DNA from: Dickeya dianthicola NCPPB 453
GTDB taxonomy: Bacteria; Pseudomonadota; Gammaproteobacteria; Enterobacterales; Enterobacteriaceae
NCBI RefSeq assembly: GCF_000365305.1
Contig: NZ_CM001841.1
Coordinates: 3,009,120-3,073,119 of the forward strand
Length of the DNA stretch: 64,000 nucleotides
Direction of reading: 5' to 3'
The translations under genes and the position numbers were made by a program. The stretch's first letter is position 1. Each line of letters starts with the position of its first letter. Positions 18,001-27,058 of the stretch are shown piece by piece. The notes under the pieces are model-generated. The model was given only the letters and a program-made list of their open reading frames with translations. It had not been told where the DNA came from and searched no databases.

Positions 18001-18147
18001 ATTATTCCGGGTTTCTCTGGCGCGCAATAATTTATATTGTCGCGTTTCGGCTAAGGCCGCGCTGGGAGAAAAGCCCAGCGCGGTGACCGTGGTTCCGGCC
18101 ATACCGCCTGCGCATATTTTAAAAAACTGCCTTCTGCTGACCTGCAT
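15097..18147 (-). CDS. fdoG: Formate dehydrogenase-O catalytic subunit, cysteine form (alpha)
   Basis: A 1016-residue periplasmic molybdenum (bis-MGD) enzyme that oxidises formate to CO2. The Tat signal SRRQFFK is at residues 4-10, the [4Fe-4S] motif is CTYCSVGCG, and the protein aligns throughout with E. coli FdoG/FdnG. At residue 196, where E. coli uses selenocysteine (UGA), the codon here is TGT (17560-17562), giving QARLCHGPT. The enzyme is therefore a cysteine homologue and can be made without SelA, SelB and SelC. Start: ATG at 18147, with AGGA upstream, exactly matches E. coli; the longer frame adds seven residues. Confidence 0.96.
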   Translation of the reverse strand: MQVSRRQFFKICAGGMAGTTVTALGFSPSAALAETRQYKLLRARETRNNCTYCSVGCGILMYSLGDGAKNASASIYHIEGDPDHPVSRGSLCPKGAGLVDFIHSDQRLKYPEYRAPGSDKWQRISWEEAFDRITRLMKKDRDANFVEKNAAGVTVNRWLTTGMLCSSAASNETGILDQKFARALGMIGIDTQARLCHGPTVAALAPTFGRGAMTNNWVDIKNANVILVMGGNPAEAHPVGFKWAVEAKIHNGAKLIVVDPRFNRSAAVADMYSPIRAGSDITFLLGVVNYLLSHDKVQMPYVKAYTNASLIVRDDYHFDEGIFSGYDEQKRQYDRTSWQYELDENGFAKRDDTLSHPRCVWNLLKEHASRYTPDLVTNVCGTPKPDFLTICEQLASTCVPDRTATIMYALGWTQHTAGAQIIRTAAMIQLLLGNIGMAGGGVNALRGHSNIQGYTDLGLLSLNLPGYMPLPSEKQTSLNMYLDQITPKALLADQVNYWKNTPKFFISMMKSFWGNKATKENDWGYDWLPKWDKSYDALAYSRMMLDGKVNGYIVQGFNPMAAFADSNRARDALKKLKYLVIIDPLATETSNFWQNHGELNDVDPGKIQTEVFRLPSSCFAEENGSIVNSGRWLQWHYQGAEPPGEARHDGVILAGLFLRLRELYAKEGGANPEPVLNMSWDYLEPEDPSAEEITKEANGRALADLYDDKGNLLLKKGQLLPDFSLLRDDGSTASFCWIYAGSWTEAGNQMARRDNADPSGLGCTPGWAWCWPQNRRILYNRASADEQGRPWDPKRELIHWNGQKWTGIDVPDFAATVPPGSAAGPFIMNAEGLGRLFAIDKMAEGPFPAHYEPLESPLKINPVYSKVQVNPAARILPADRPYMGTVEEFPFVATTYSITELFRHWTKHARLNAIVQPEQFVEIGEGLAKLKGIQGGDVVKVSSKRGYIKAKAVVTKRIRTLTIQGKPVETIGVPCHWGFEGTTQKGFMANILTPHVGDANSQTPEYKAFLVNVEKA

Positions 18148-18178
18148 GGGAGATTCCTCGCACGACATCGTTCAGAGC

Positions 18179-18259
18179 TATACCCGTCATACTTCACGTT
18201 GCAGGCGCATTGACTGCGTTCAAATCGGTTGTCCTGCAACTCGGATTATTTAGGGTATA
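18179..18259. repeat. Short ERIC-type palindromic element
   Basis: An 81-bp unit bounded by TATACCC and GGGTATA, with inner inverted arms GTTGCAGG and CCTGCAAC. The ends (TATACCCGTCATACTTCA and AACTCGGATTATTT) are those of the enterobacterial ERIC-like repeats. The usual central core is missing, so it looks like an internally deleted copy. Confidence 0.75.
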
Positions 18260-18774
18260 CATCATATTTATGTAGTCATGTTTTATTGATATGAATGGAC
18301 ACTAACGGGACAACGCCTAAATCCCCACCAAACATATGCATTATGACTCGATGAATAAAAAGCGCCAATTAATTATCCCAGCAACAACAAACCCATCACA
18401 ATTCACTATAGGCAGGCCGTTTTTTAACGTTATCACTGACTTAACTAGAATAATTCTCATTATCAAAACAGCTAAAACGCCGCACCGTTGTGTGTTTATT
18501 TACATAACGATTACAAGACAACAGCCATCAGTCTGTTATTCCGGCAAGAAATAATTAAGATTTTCTTTATAAAAAAATAGTCAGTCCCTACTTCACATTG
18601 AAAGCAGCGTTAATAAAAAAGCCTGACGACAAGAATTTCCCGATTAAAAAAAAATAACTCAGCCAGAATAAAAATAAATACAATAGAAAATAAAATAGCA
18701 ATGCTCTGGTTATTTATTATGAATAATAATAAACCACAGCCAATGACTAAAAATAAAAGTGAGATTATCGGTTT

Positions 18775-18935
<161 letters not shown>

Positions 18936-19008
18936 AATGTGCCGCATCTGCCGTCACGGTCAAGCCGCCTTGACCGGCGGCGGGCGATGGATGCCAGCGG
19001 AGAACGCC

Positions 19009-19734
19009 TTAGCGGGACAACGCCAGCCGGACAAAATCCAGCAGCAGCCGTCGTGCCCACACGGGTTCAGCACCGTCGGTCATTTCCGGCAACGCGCAAT
19101 GGCGCAGGCAGGCGTTCATCACCGCCGCATCCATCTCCGGATGGAACTGAAATGACAAGGTATGCGGCGTATAACGGATAATCTGGCACCCATCTTGTTC
19201 CGATGCCGCCAACACCTGTGCGCCGGGCGGCGGCGTCACCACCGACTGAAGATGGCTGAGATAGGCGCTGAACTGCGCCGGTATCGCCGTCAACAGCGCA
19301 TCGTCCGCGGCATGGTCATGCAACGTCACGGTCTTCAGCCCCATTTCCCGCCCATTGGGATTATCCGCTACCGTGCCGCCCAACGCATGCGCCAGCAGTT
19401 GATGGCCGTAACACACCCCCAGCACCGGCAGCCCGGCATCCACACTCCGGCGCAGCCAGTCGGCGGTGCGTTCGCTCCAATCCAGCCGGTCGGTCACCAT
19501 CGACCAGGAACCGCTGATGATGGCGGCATCATGCTCACCGGGATCCGGCAAGGCGTCGCCGGCGTCCGGCCGTACGACATGCAGGCGCACGCCCTCAGCG
19601 GCCAGCGCGCTGCCGAACCAGTCGGCCTGCTGACCGACGGCGTGGGCGACGGGTTCGGGCGGCTCGCCCATCTGCACAATCAGCAGTGAAGGCGGTTGGG
19701 ATGAAATGGGGAAATTCGCGGTTAACGTCGTCAT
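19009..19734 (-). CDS. Class I glutamine amidotransferase-like protein
   Basis: A 241-residue stand-alone GATase1 domain. The catalytic triad is recognisable: Cys108 in GVCYGHQ, and His198 and Glu200 in FQFHPE. It resembles GuaA-like amidotransferases of the YfeJ type, which lack a synthetase partner domain. It should hydrolyse glutamine or a gamma-glutamyl compound; the acceptor is unknown. Its 3' end abuts the ERIC-type repeat. The neighbour ylaC is co-oriented 126 bp upstream with no obvious functional link. Confidence 0.85.
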   Translation of the reverse strand: MTTLTANFPISSQPPSLLIVQMGEPPEPVAHAVGQQADWFGSALAAEGVRLHVVRPDAGDALPDPGEHDAAIISGSWSMVTDRLDWSERTADWLRRSVDAGLPVLGVCYGHQLLAHALGGTVADNPNGREMGLKTVTLHDHAADDALLTAIPAQFSAYLSHLQSVVTPPPGAQVLAASEQDGCQIIRYTPHTLSFQFHPEMDAAVMNACLRHCALPEMTDGAEPVWARRLLLDFVRLALSR

Positions 19735-19860
19735 GGCGCGTCGCTTGCCTCGGGGACTTTAAACAAGATGAGTTTTGAACGTACCACGCGGGACGCGCCC
19801 TGTCACCGCCTCATGCCGTTGAACTTTACTCATATCGGCAACAGGCGGCGCCCATACCGA

Positions 19861-20346
19861 TCAGCCGGGGATTGGCCGGGTGGATGAACGGTATGCCAGA
19901 GAAAAAACGTCGTAAAAATAGAGGTAACCCTTGGTCTGTAGCAACCGGGCGATCCCCTCTTTCACCGAGCCAGCCACTTGCGGACTCTGGAGCAGCGCCT
20001 CCAGCGTCTGGGGCGACACATGGCGGCTGTTGTACCACTCGCCGTTGTAACACACCCGCAAATCCAGCGCGTCGATATCCTCGAAGCGGTAACGCGGATT
20101 GATATCCATCGACATCGCCAGCGACATCAGCAGCAGAAACAGCGTAAACCCGGCCACATAAGGCGCGCCGAAATACGGTGCGTACCACAGAATCAGCGCC
20201 ACCGGCAGATAACTCACCAACATGCCGCCGAACAGATAAGGGTGGCTCACCATGAATTTGCGGCTGAAGCGGATGCGGTTATCGCGCTGCTCTTCACGAT
20301 TCAGACGCGCGATTTCTTCGTTCAGAATACGTTTGACTTCGTCCAT
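19861..20346 (-). CDS. ylaC: YlaC family inner-membrane protein
   Basis: A 161-residue protein with two adjacent membrane helices (about 40-80) and a cytoplasmic C-terminal domain. The motif YRFEDIDALDLRVCYNGEWYNSR and the phrase GYLYFYDVFSLA match E. coli YlaC, whose function is unknown. Start: ATG at 20346 (MDEVKRILNEEI), with AGGAGA upstream, equals the E. coli N-terminus; the longer frame adds 18 residues. It lies downstream of hypF on the same strand, 80 bp away, probably not functionally related. Confidence 0.85.
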   Translation of the reverse strand: MDEVKRILNEEIARLNREEQRDNRIRFSRKFMVSHPYLFGGMLVSYLPVALILWYAPYFGAPYVAGFTLFLLLMSLAMSMDINPRYRFEDIDALDLRVCYNGEWYNSRHVSPQTLEALLQSPQVAGSVKEGIARLLQTKGYLYFYDVFSLAYRSSTRPIPG

Positions 20347-20426
20347 ACCGGCTCTCCTGCGCTGCATCATCCGTGCGCCACGGTAACATGAGCCGCTCAA
20401 TCAAGACAGGCGAAAAAACCTGACCG

Positions 20427-22781
20427 TTAGCCCCGTGTTGACAGGCAACTGGCGGCAATCAGCGCCTGGCCCAGCGCCAGCCCACCGTCGCCGGCCGGTA
20501 AACGCGACGGCGACAGCAGGGTAAAATCCGCCAGCCGCTCACGTAACAACGTGACCAGTAGGCGGTTATGCATCACCCCGCCGGAGCACGCCACCGTGTT
20601 CAGTCCGTGCTCTCGCGCCGCCTGACGCACCAGCGCCGCCAGCCCGTCGGCCAGCGCCAGATGAAAGGCAAAAGCGCGGTCGGCCGGCGCGGCGCGATAA
20701 GCCAGAAACTGCCGCCAAAACGTCGCCAGATCCAACTGCGTACCGGCAAGCGGCAGGGTCACCGGCGGTCGGTCATCCTGATGCTGCCGGGCCAGCGCTT
20801 CCAGCCAACAGGCCGCCTCGCCTTCCCAGCTCTGCTCGCCGGCAAACCCGCAGGCGGCGGCCACGGCGTCGAATAACCGACCGGCGGACGACGCCAGCGG
20901 CGCGTTAAGACCGCGCCCGATGGCGCGCGTCAGCAGCGGCACCGCATCGGTGGGGATCACCCCGGCCGGCGCCAAGGTTTCCCAGTTGGGCGCTAAGGTT
21001 TCCCCGTTGGGCGCTAAGGTTTCCCAGTTGGGCGCTAAAGTTTCCCAGTCCGGCACAAACGCCAGACACTGCGCCAGCAGATTGCGCCACGGCTGGCGCG
21101 CCGCCAGATCGCCGCCCGGCAGCGCCACCGCGGGCAAACCGCCCAGATGCTGACACTGGCCGTAATCCACCCGCAGGCATTCGCCGCCCCACCAACGGTT
21201 GTCGCCGCCGTAGCCGATGCCATCCAGCGCCAGGCCGATCACCGGCCCGGCGTCGCGCGGCCACTGGTGTTCCGCCAGGCAGGCGACGATATGCGCGTGA
21301 TGGTGCAGCACCTCAATGCAGGGTATTCCCAACTGTTCTGCCTGCTGCTGCCCCAGACGGCGGCTGACGTAACCGGGGTGCGCATCCACCGCGATGGCCT
21401 GCGGGGTAAAGCGGTAGATATCGGCGAACAGCGCCTGCGCCTGCCGGTACTGCTGTTCCACCTCGTCATCGGCCAGATCGCCCAAATGCTGGCTGACGAT
21501 CGCGGCCCCATCGCGCAGCAGGCAGAAGGTGTTTTTAAGATCCGCGCCCATCGCCAGCAACGACGGCTGCTGGCTGAACCCCGGCGGCAGCGGCAGGGTA
21601 TCCGGCACATAGCCGCGCGCGCGCCGCAACATCTCCGCCTGCTCGCCCTGCATCCGCACCACCGAGTCGTCGGCCCGCTGCACAATGTCACGATCGTGCA
21701 GCAGCCACAGGTCGGCGATAGCGGCCAGCTCGGCCAGCGCCTGCATATTATCCAGCGCCGGCGGCTTACCGCCGGCATTGCCGGAGGTCATCACCAGCGG
21801 CCGCGCCACCGCCGCCAGCAGCAGATGCTGCAACGGGTTGGCGGGCAGCATCAATCCCACGTCATCCAGACCGGGCGCAATCTCTGCCGCCAACGCGCCA
21901 TCGTGGCGCAGCGGCAACAGCACAATCGGCGCCGCCGGGCTTTGCATCATGCGCAACGCCGACGCGGGTTCCGTCACCGTGCTGCACCGCGCCAGCCAGT
22001 CGGCTTCCGGCAACATCACCGCCAGCGGCTTGGCCGGGCGATGCTTGCGCGCCCGCAACCGCGCCACCGCCTGCGCATCGGTGGCGTCGCAGGCGAGATG
22101 AAACCCGCCCAGCCCTTTCACCGCCACGATCCGCCCGTCGCACAAGGCTGCCGCCGCCTGGATGATGGCGTCATCATCGCGTGCTACGGTTCCGGATGCA
22201 TTACTCAACCACACCTGCGGACCACAAGTGTGGCAGGCGTTGGGCTGGGCATGAAAGCGCCGATCAGCCGGGTGCCGGTACTCCTGCTGACAGGTTGGGC
22301 AAAACGGGAACGCCGCCATCGCGGTATTCGGGCGGTCGTACGGCATCTGACGAATAATGGTAAAACGCGGGCCGCAGTGGGTGCAGTTGATAAACGAATA
22401 ACGGTAGCGACGATCGCACGGATCAAACAGCTCCTGACGGCAGGCATCACAGGTCGCCGCATCCGGCACAATGTGAGTATCCATCTGCCCGGCACCACTG
22501 TGTTCAATGATGAAATCGTCCGGCGGTGTTTCCCAGCAATAAGGCTGGCAGGTGACCTGGTCAATCTGCGCCAGCGGCGGGCATTCAGCGTATAGCGCAG
22601 CAATGAAATCCGCCTCGGCGCTCACCGGCCACAGCCGGACTAACACCCCCGCGCCGTCATTCAGCACACTGCCTTTGGCACCAAGCCGGTGAGCAATTTG
22701 CCAGACATAAGGCCGAAACCCCACCCCCTGCACTTTGCCCTTAACGCGAATTTCAATTCCGTTGTGATGTGGTGACATCAT
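20427..22781 (-). CDS. hypF: Carbamoyltransferase HypF, hydrogenase cyanide-ligand synthesis
   Basis: A 784-residue enzyme that carbamoylates the C-terminal Cys of HypE with carbamoyl phosphate, the first step in making the CN ligands of the [NiFe] site. In order: acylphosphatase domain ([15 protein letters not shown]), two C4 zinc fingers (CDACRQ with CTHCGP, CPTCQQ with CHTCGP), a YrdC-like domain, and a Kae1-like domain with [16 protein letters not shown] and [18 protein letters not shown]. An in-frame 21-bp x4 tandem repeat encodes WETLAPN-type heptads at about 577-604, absent from the E. coli protein. Start: MMSPHHNG or MSPHHNG (22781/22778); the ribosome site is weak. Confidence 0.95.
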   Translation of the reverse strand: MMSPHHNGIEIRVKGKVQGVGFRPYVWQIAHRLGAKGSVLNDGAGVLVRLWPVSAEADFIAALYAECPPLAQIDQVTCQPYCWETPPDDFIIEHSGAGQMDTHIVPDAATCDACRQELFDPCDRRYRYSFINCTHCGPRFTIIRQMPYDRPNTAMAAFPFCPTCQQEYRHPADRRFHAQPNACHTCGPQVWLSNASGTVARDDDAIIQAAAALCDGRIVAVKGLGGFHLACDATDAQAVARLRARKHRPAKPLAVMLPEADWLARCSTVTEPASALRMMQSPAAPIVLLPLRHDGALAAEIAPGLDDVGLMLPANPLQHLLLAAVARPLVMTSGNAGGKPPALDNMQALAELAAIADLWLLHDRDIVQRADDSVVRMQGEQAEMLRRARGYVPDTLPLPPGFSQQPSLLAMGADLKNTFCLLRDGAAIVSQHLGDLADDEVEQQYRQAQALFADIYRFTPQAIAVDAHPGYVSRRLGQQQAEQLGIPCIEVLHHHAHIVACLAEHQWPRDAGPVIGLALDGIGYGGDNRWWGGECLRVDYGQCQHLGGLPAVALPGGDLAARQPWRNLLAQCLAFVPDWETLAPNWETLAPNGETLAPNWETLAPAGVIPTDAVPLLTRAIGRGLNAPLASSAGRLFDAVAAACGFAGEQSWEGEAACWLEALARQHQDDRPPVTLPLAGTQLDLATFWRQFLAYRAAPADRAFAFHLALADGLAALVRQAAREHGLNTVACSGGVMHNRLLVTLLRERLADFTLLSPSRLPAGDGGLALGQALIAASCLSTRG
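20968..21051 (-). repeat. 21-bp tandem repeat x4 inside hypF
   Basis: Four consecutive 21-bp units (plus-strand unit GGCGCTAAGGTTTCCCAGTT plus G) with one to four differences each. Seven codons per unit keep the frame and encode [21 protein letters not shown] and NWETLAP. Copy number is likely variable between strains. Confidence 0.9.
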
Positions 22782-23121
22782 AGTTATATGAATAGCTATC
22801 ACTGTAAGTGTTGCTGTATGGACGCCTTTATATACAGCGTCTATCTGCACTATCCCGCTCTGGCGTCCACTTAGGGCGGCCAGTCGCCGCCGCCCTAAGA
22901 ACCCGGGCTTTTGGCGGGAAATTACGCCGCTACGCGGTGCCTTCGGAAAAAACAGACTCCTTTTCGGCCCGCCGCTGACGCGCTCCCGGCGCGGCAGCGA
23001 CTCTCGCGGCATCCATGCCGCTCGGCCGGGAGTCTGTTTTCCCCTCAGCGTAATTTACGCCATTGCGTCCACCTGCCACCATCAAATCGATAATGACAAC
23101 GATCAGAACAGGGCTAGAGAA
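22782..23121. other. hypF-hypE intergenic region
   Basis: A 340-bp gap that interrupts an otherwise tightly packed hyp locus. It is filled mainly by inverted-repeat structures (listed separately). The hypF promoter must lie here or transcription must read through from hypE. No FNR-type box was recognised. Confidence 0.55.
22870..23072. repeat. Palindromic MITE-like element between hypF and hypE
   Basis: Nested inverted repeats: AAATTACGC (22919-22927) pairs with GCGTAATTT (23048-23056), and AAAACAGACTCC (22949-22960) pairs with GGAGTCTGTTTT (23029-23040). A separate perfect hairpin CTTAGGGCGGC/GCCGCCCTAAG lies at 22870-22899. The 8-bp direct repeat GCGTCCAC occurs at 22863-22870 and 23065-23072, flanking the whole and resembling a target-site duplication. 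No coding capacity. Mobility and copy number are inferred and not shown. Confidence 0.55.
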
Positions 23122-24150
23122 TCAGCAAATCCTCGGCATCGGTTCGCTGTGGGGCAAATCCAGCAAGCGGGAGGTGCCGAACACCCCGCACAGGCGTACC
23201 TGTTTTTTGTCGGTGACGCTGCCGATCACCGCTGCGTCGCGCCCCAGCGGATGAGACTGCAACGCGTCCAATACCCGGTTTTCCGCCGCTGGCGACACCG
23301 CCAGCACCAGCTTGCCTTCGTTGGCGAAGTTCAGCGCTTCCAGCCCCAACAGTTCGCAGATGCCGCGCACCGCCGTTTTGACCGGCAACGCGCTTTCCTG
23401 TATTTCCATGCCGCAACCGCTGGCCTGGGCGAATTCATGCAGGATAGCCGTCACCCCGCCGCGGGTGGCGTCGCGCAACGCGCGTACCCCGTCAATCTCG
23501 CGCAACGGCGCGATCAGCGGCGTCAGCACCGCGCAATCGCTGGTCAGCTCCGCTTCCAACCCCAGTTTCTCACGCAGGTTCAGGATGGTGGCACCATGAT
23601 CCCCCAGCGTGCCGCTGACGATCAAACGGTCACCGGGGCGAATTTCACCGGTGCCCCACTGCACATGTGGTGGAATCACGCCAATACCCGCGGTATTGAT
23701 GAAAATTTTGTCCGCCGCGCCGCGCGGCACCACCTTGGTGTCGCCGGTGACTATCTGGATACCGGCGTCGCGGGCGGTCTGCGCCATCGAATTCACGATA
23801 CGCAGCAGCGTTTCCCCCGCCAGCCCCTCTTCCAGAATGAATCCGCAGGAGAGGTAACGCGGCAACGCGCCGCTCACCGCCAGATCGTTGACCGTGCCGC
23901 ATACCGCCAGTTTGCCGATGTCGCCGCCGGGAAACTCGATCGGGTCGATCACGTAGCTGTCGGTGGTAAACGCCAGCCGGTCGCCCTGCGCGCTCAACGC
24001 CGCCAGCGGCAAACGCGCCTGATCCTCACGCTCAGCCAGCAGCGGGTTGTCAAACGCCTGCAAGAACACCCCTTCTATCAGCTGCTGCATCGCCTGCCCG
24101 CCGCTGCCGTGCGCCAGGGTAATCTCTTTTGGCAATAAGCTGTTCTTCAC
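23122..24150 (-). CDS. hypE: Hydrogenase expression/formation protein HypE
   Basis: A 342-residue cytoplasmic PurM-like ATPase that dehydrates its C-terminal thiocarbamate to thiocyanate, the CN donor for the HypCD iron site. The glycine-rich start LAHGSGGQAMQQLI, FTTDSYVIDPIEFPGGDIG and the ATP-site stretch RDATRGGVTAILHE are conserved. The essential C-terminal tail ends PRIC, with the carbamoylated Cys last. It starts immediately after the hypD stop. Confidence 0.97.
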   Translation of the reverse strand: MKNSLLPKEITLAHGSGGQAMQQLIEGVFLQAFDNPLLAEREDQARLPLAALSAQGDRLAFTTDSYVIDPIEFPGGDIGKLAVCGTVNDLAVSGALPRYLSCGFILEEGLAGETLLRIVNSMAQTARDAGIQIVTGDTKVVPRGAADKIFINTAGIGVIPPHVQWGTGEIRPGDRLIVSGTLGDHGATILNLREKLGLEAELTSDCAVLTPLIAPLREIDGVRALRDATRGGVTAILHEFAQASGCGMEIQESALPVKTAVRGICELLGLEALNFANEGKLVLAVSPAAENRVLDALQSHPLGRDAAVIGSVTDKKQVRLCGVFGTSRLLDLPHSEPMPRIC

Positions 24151-25266
24151 TCAGGCACACTCCCGTCGATACTGGTAATAAGCGGCGCAGGCGCCTTCTG
24201 ATGACACCATCAGCGCGCCGATGGCGTTTTGCGGCGTACAACGCTGGCCGAACAGCGGACAATCGCCCGGTTTACAGCGCCCGGTGAGTACCTCGCCGCA
24301 GCGCGACAATGGTTCGTCCGCCACCCGCTGCTGTTGCGGTTTAAAGCGGCGTTCGGCGTCGAATTCAGCGTACTCCGCCCGCAGTTGCATACCGGAATCG
24401 GCGATTTCCCCCAACCCGCGCCATTCACTGCTGGCTTTGGTTTCAAATACCTCGGCCATCGCCTGCTGCGCCAGCGTGTTGCCGCTGTCCGGTACAATAC
24501 GGCGATACTGGTTTTCCACCTCGCAACGTGCGTCATGCAATTGCTGCACCAGCATCAACAACGCTTGCAGGATATCCAGCGGTTCGAAACCGGTGACCAC
24601 AAACGGCTTGTGGAACTGCTCGCACAGCGGCTGATAGGGATAGGCGCCAATCACCATGCTGACGTGCCCCGGCGCCAGAAAGCCGTCGATGCGCAAATCC
24701 GGCTGCTCCAGCAGGCTTTTCAGCGTCGGGATAATGGTGATGTGCTGGCAAAACAGCGAAAAATTGCCGATGCCGCGGCGTTTGGCTTGTTGCAGGGTCA
24801 GTGCGGTGCTCGGCATGGTGGTTTCAAACCCCAGCCCGAAAAACACCACCTGCCGGTCAGGAAACTGTTCCGCCAGCGCCAGCGCATCCAGAGGCGAGTA
24901 AACCACCCGCACATCGGCGCCGTGGCGGCGGGCATCCTGCAACGACCCGTTGCGGCCCGGCACCCGCATAGCGTCGCCAAAGGTACAGAAAATCACCTCC
25001 GGACGGGCGGCGATTTCCAGACAGGCGTCAATCCGCCCCATCGGCAACACGCACACCGGGCAGCCCGGCCCGTGAACAAACTCGATTTCCGGCGGCAACA
25101 GCCGGTCAATGCCGAACTTGAAAATGGCGTGGGTATGCCCGCCGCACACCTCCATCAGTTGCAGCGGACGCGCCTTCAGTTGCGGCATATCGTCAACCAG
25201 CGCCTGAATGCGCTGCAATAACGATTTCGCCAGTTCGGGATCGCGAAACTCATCAACGTACTGCAT
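24151..25266 (-). CDS. hypD: Hydrogenase formation protein HypD
   Basis: A 371-residue Fe-S protein that forms a complex with HypC and carries the Fe(CN)2CO unit while it is assembled. Conserved motifs are [22 protein letters not shown] and [14 protein letters not shown], plus a C-terminal cysteine cluster for a [4Fe-4S] centre. Start: ATG at 25266 ([12 protein letters not shown]), with CGGAG upstream; the longer frame adds nine residues. It overlaps the end of hypC by 14 bp. Confidence 0.96.
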   Translation of the reverse strand: MQYVDEFRDPELAKSLLQRIQALVDDMPQLKARPLQLMEVCGGHTHAIFKFGIDRLLPPEIEFVHGPGCPVCVLPMGRIDACLEIAARPEVIFCTFGDAMRVPGRNGSLQDARRHGADVRVVYSPLDALALAEQFPDRQVVFFGLGFETTMPSTALTLQQAKRRGIGNFSLFCQHITIIPTLKSLLEQPDLRIDGFLAPGHVSMVIGAYPYQPLCEQFHKPFVVTGFEPLDILQALLMLVQQLHDARCEVENQYRRIVPDSGNTLAQQAMAEVFETKASSEWRGLGEIADSGMQLRAEYAEFDAERRFKPQQQRVADEPLSRCGEVLTGRCKPGDCPLFGQRCTPQNAIGALMVSSEGACAAYYQYRRECA

Positions 25267-25540
25267 AAATGGCTCCGGTTTGCCTGACTTCATCCAGCTC
25301 CAGTCCGACCGCCTGCATGGATTGCAGCGCCGCCAGCGTCTCTTGCGCTTCCTGCTCGTCGAGCAGGCTCATAGCGAAACCGACATGTACCAGCACCCAC
25401 TGCCCCACCAATTCCGCCGGGTCGCCTTCGCATACCAGCGCGATATTCACCTCGCGCTGCACGCCGCAGACATCCACCCGCGCCGGGTAATGCAGATCCG
25501 GCCCGACGGCCACCACTTTTCCGGGTACGCCCAAACACAT
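25253..25540 (-). CDS. hypC: Hydrogenase assembly chaperone HypC
   Basis: A 95-residue chaperone with the invariant N-terminus [10 protein letters not shown]; Cys2 binds the iron and shuttles it from HypD to the large-subunit precursor. Start: ATG at 25540 sets this Cys at position 2. It is the only HypC/HybG paralogue in the locus, so it presumably serves the hybC product, the job of HybG in E. coli. The stop codon of hypB lies 3 bp upstream. Confidence 0.96.
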   Translation of the reverse strand: MCLGVPGKVVAVGPDLHYPARVDVCGVQREVNIALVCEGDPAELVGQWVLVHVGFAMSLLDEQEAQETLAALQSMQAVGLELDEVRQTGAIYAVR

Positions 25541-25542
25541 GA

Positions 25543-26652
25543 TTAGGCTCCTGATAATAGCGACGGTTGTGAGGGCGCTTGCGCCAGTTCGGCACCCAGC
25601 GACTGCGCTTCCAGCCACGCCAGCCAGGCTTCTATCCCCTCGCCGGTGCGGGCGGACAGCGCAATCACCTCGATTTGCGGGTTAACGCGGCGCGCGTTGG
25701 CGACACAGGCCTCTAGGTCGAAATCCAGATACGGCAGCAGGTCAGTCTTGTTGATGATCATCAGCGAGGCGGCGGCGAACATATGTGGATACTTGAGCGG
25801 CTTGTCTTCCCCCTCAGTCACCGACAGCACCGCGACCTTGTGGCGCTCGCCCAGATCAAAACCGGCCGGGCACACCAGATTGCCGACGTTTTCGATAAAC
25901 AGCAGGCTGTGCGCCGGCAGTTGCAGCCGGTGCATGGCGTCATGCACCATCTGCGCATCCAGATGGCAGCCTTTGCCGGTGTTGACCTGGATCGCCGGCA
26001 CCCCGGTGGCGCGGATCCGCTCGGCATCGTTGGTGGTTTGCTGGTCGCCCTCGATCACCGCGCACGGCACGCGTTCGCGCAGCAGGTGCAGCGTACTGGT
26101 CAATAAGGTGGTTTTACCGGAACCGGGGCTGGACACCAGATTCAGCGCCAGAATTTGAGAGGCGTCGAAATGCTCGCGGTTGTGTACCGCCAACTGGTTG
26201 TTTTTGCTCAGCACATCCATTTCTATCTGCAACAACCGCTGCTGACCGAGACCCGGCGCATGAGTGCCCGCCGCCCCCTGCCCGTAGTGCAGGTGTTGTT
26301 CCCGCTCCACCGGCTGAAAACGCGCTTCCGGTTGGGCGTGTTTGTGTGTGTGATGATGCTCCGCGTGGTCATGCTGTTCATGATCATGGTGTTGGTGATC
26401 ATGGTGATCATGCGCGTGACCCGCCGCCTGCGGGCGTGCCGCGCCGTGGTAATGATGATGCACATCGCCGTGATGATAGTAGTAATGGTGATGATGAATG
26501 ATCACGCCGGGCGCGGCCGATATGTCGTCATGCTCATGATGGTGGTCATGTTCATGATGGTGATCGTGCGTATGGGGATGGTGGTGCGAATGAGCCTGCT
26601 CATCGCCTTCTATCCGGCGTTCTCCCTCGCCACAACCGCATGTGGTACACAT
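25543..26652 (-). CDS. hypB: Hydrogenase nickel incorporation GTPase HypB, His-rich
   Basis: A 369-residue GTPase that delivers nickel to the hydrogenase large subunit with HypA. The N-terminus MCTTCGC is the high-affinity Ni site of E. coli HypB. Residues about 21-125 hold roughly 40 histidines in short clusters ([14 protein letters not shown] and similar), a nickel-storage region far larger than in E. coli HypB (290 residues in total). The GTPase part has P-loop [11 protein letters not shown], Asp in [15 protein letters not shown] for metal, and NKTD. Start: ATG at 26652; the longer frame adds 24 residues. Confidence 0.96.
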   Translation of the reverse strand: MCTTCGCGEGERRIEGDEQAHSHHHPHTHDHHHEHDHHHEHDDISAAPGVIIHHHHYYYHHGDVHHHYHGAARPQAAGHAHDHHDHQHHDHEQHDHAEHHHTHKHAQPEARFQPVEREQHLHYGQGAAGTHAPGLGQQRLLQIEMDVLSKNNQLAVHNREHFDASQILALNLVSSPGSGKTTLLTSTLHLLRERVPCAVIEGDQQTTNDAERIRATGVPAIQVNTGKGCHLDAQMVHDAMHRLQLPAHSLLFIENVGNLVCPAGFDLGERHKVAVLSVTEGEDKPLKYPHMFAAASLMIINKTDLLPYLDFDLEACVANARRVNPQIEVIALSARTGEGIEAWLAWLEAQSLGAELAQAPSQPSLLSGA

Positions 26653-26716
26653 TGATACGACTCCTCCGGTCAACCAGACCGTTTTTACTGATTGCACGCC
26701 GACGACAGGCGACGCG

Positions 26717-27058
26717 CTATTCAATCGCCAGTTGCTTCAGTTGCAGGCTGTCGCCGCTCTCGACGCGCAGGCTATGGCTGCCGCAATGCGGGCAACCGCT
26801 GTCGTGGCCGACCACTTCCACCGGCTGGCTGCACTCCCAGCACCAGGCCTGCGCCGGGCGCACCGACAGGTGCAACTGGCAGCCTTCCGCCAGCGTTTGC
26901 CGGCAGACCGACTCGAAACAAAACTGCAACGCGCTCTCTTCGATGCAGGACAACGCGCCGATTTCCAGCCAGACGCCGGTCACTCGCCGGGCGCCATGCT
27001 GACGCGCCTGCTGCTCTATCAATTCCAGCGCGTTGTAGCACAGGGAAATTTCATGCAT
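26717..27058 (-). CDS. hypA: Hydrogenase nickel incorporation protein HypA
   Basis: A 113-residue nickel metallochaperone. The invariant MHEISLC start carries the Ni-binding His2, and a zinc site is formed by CWEC and CPHC near the C-terminus. Start: ATG at 27058, which alone gives the N-terminal MHE. It occupies the place of hybF in the E. coli hyb operon and overlaps hybE by 8 bp. Confidence 0.96.
   Translation of the reverse strand: MHEISLCYNALELIEQQARQHGARRVTGVWLEIGALSCIEESALQFCFESVCRQTLAEGCQLHLSVRPAQAWCWECSQPVEVVGHDSGCPHCGSHSLRVESGDSLQLKQLAIE

Noticed and set aside
22766-22781. TGATGT-GGTG-ACATCA inverted repeat at the hypF start, considered as an operator
   Set aside because: It overlaps the start codons and fits no known regulator consensus; likely chance.
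26155-26655. 166-codon plus-strand frame rich in Met and Val opposite hypB
   Set aside because: It is the antisense shadow of the histidine codons (CAT/CAC read as ATG/GTG) of the HypB nickel-binding region.
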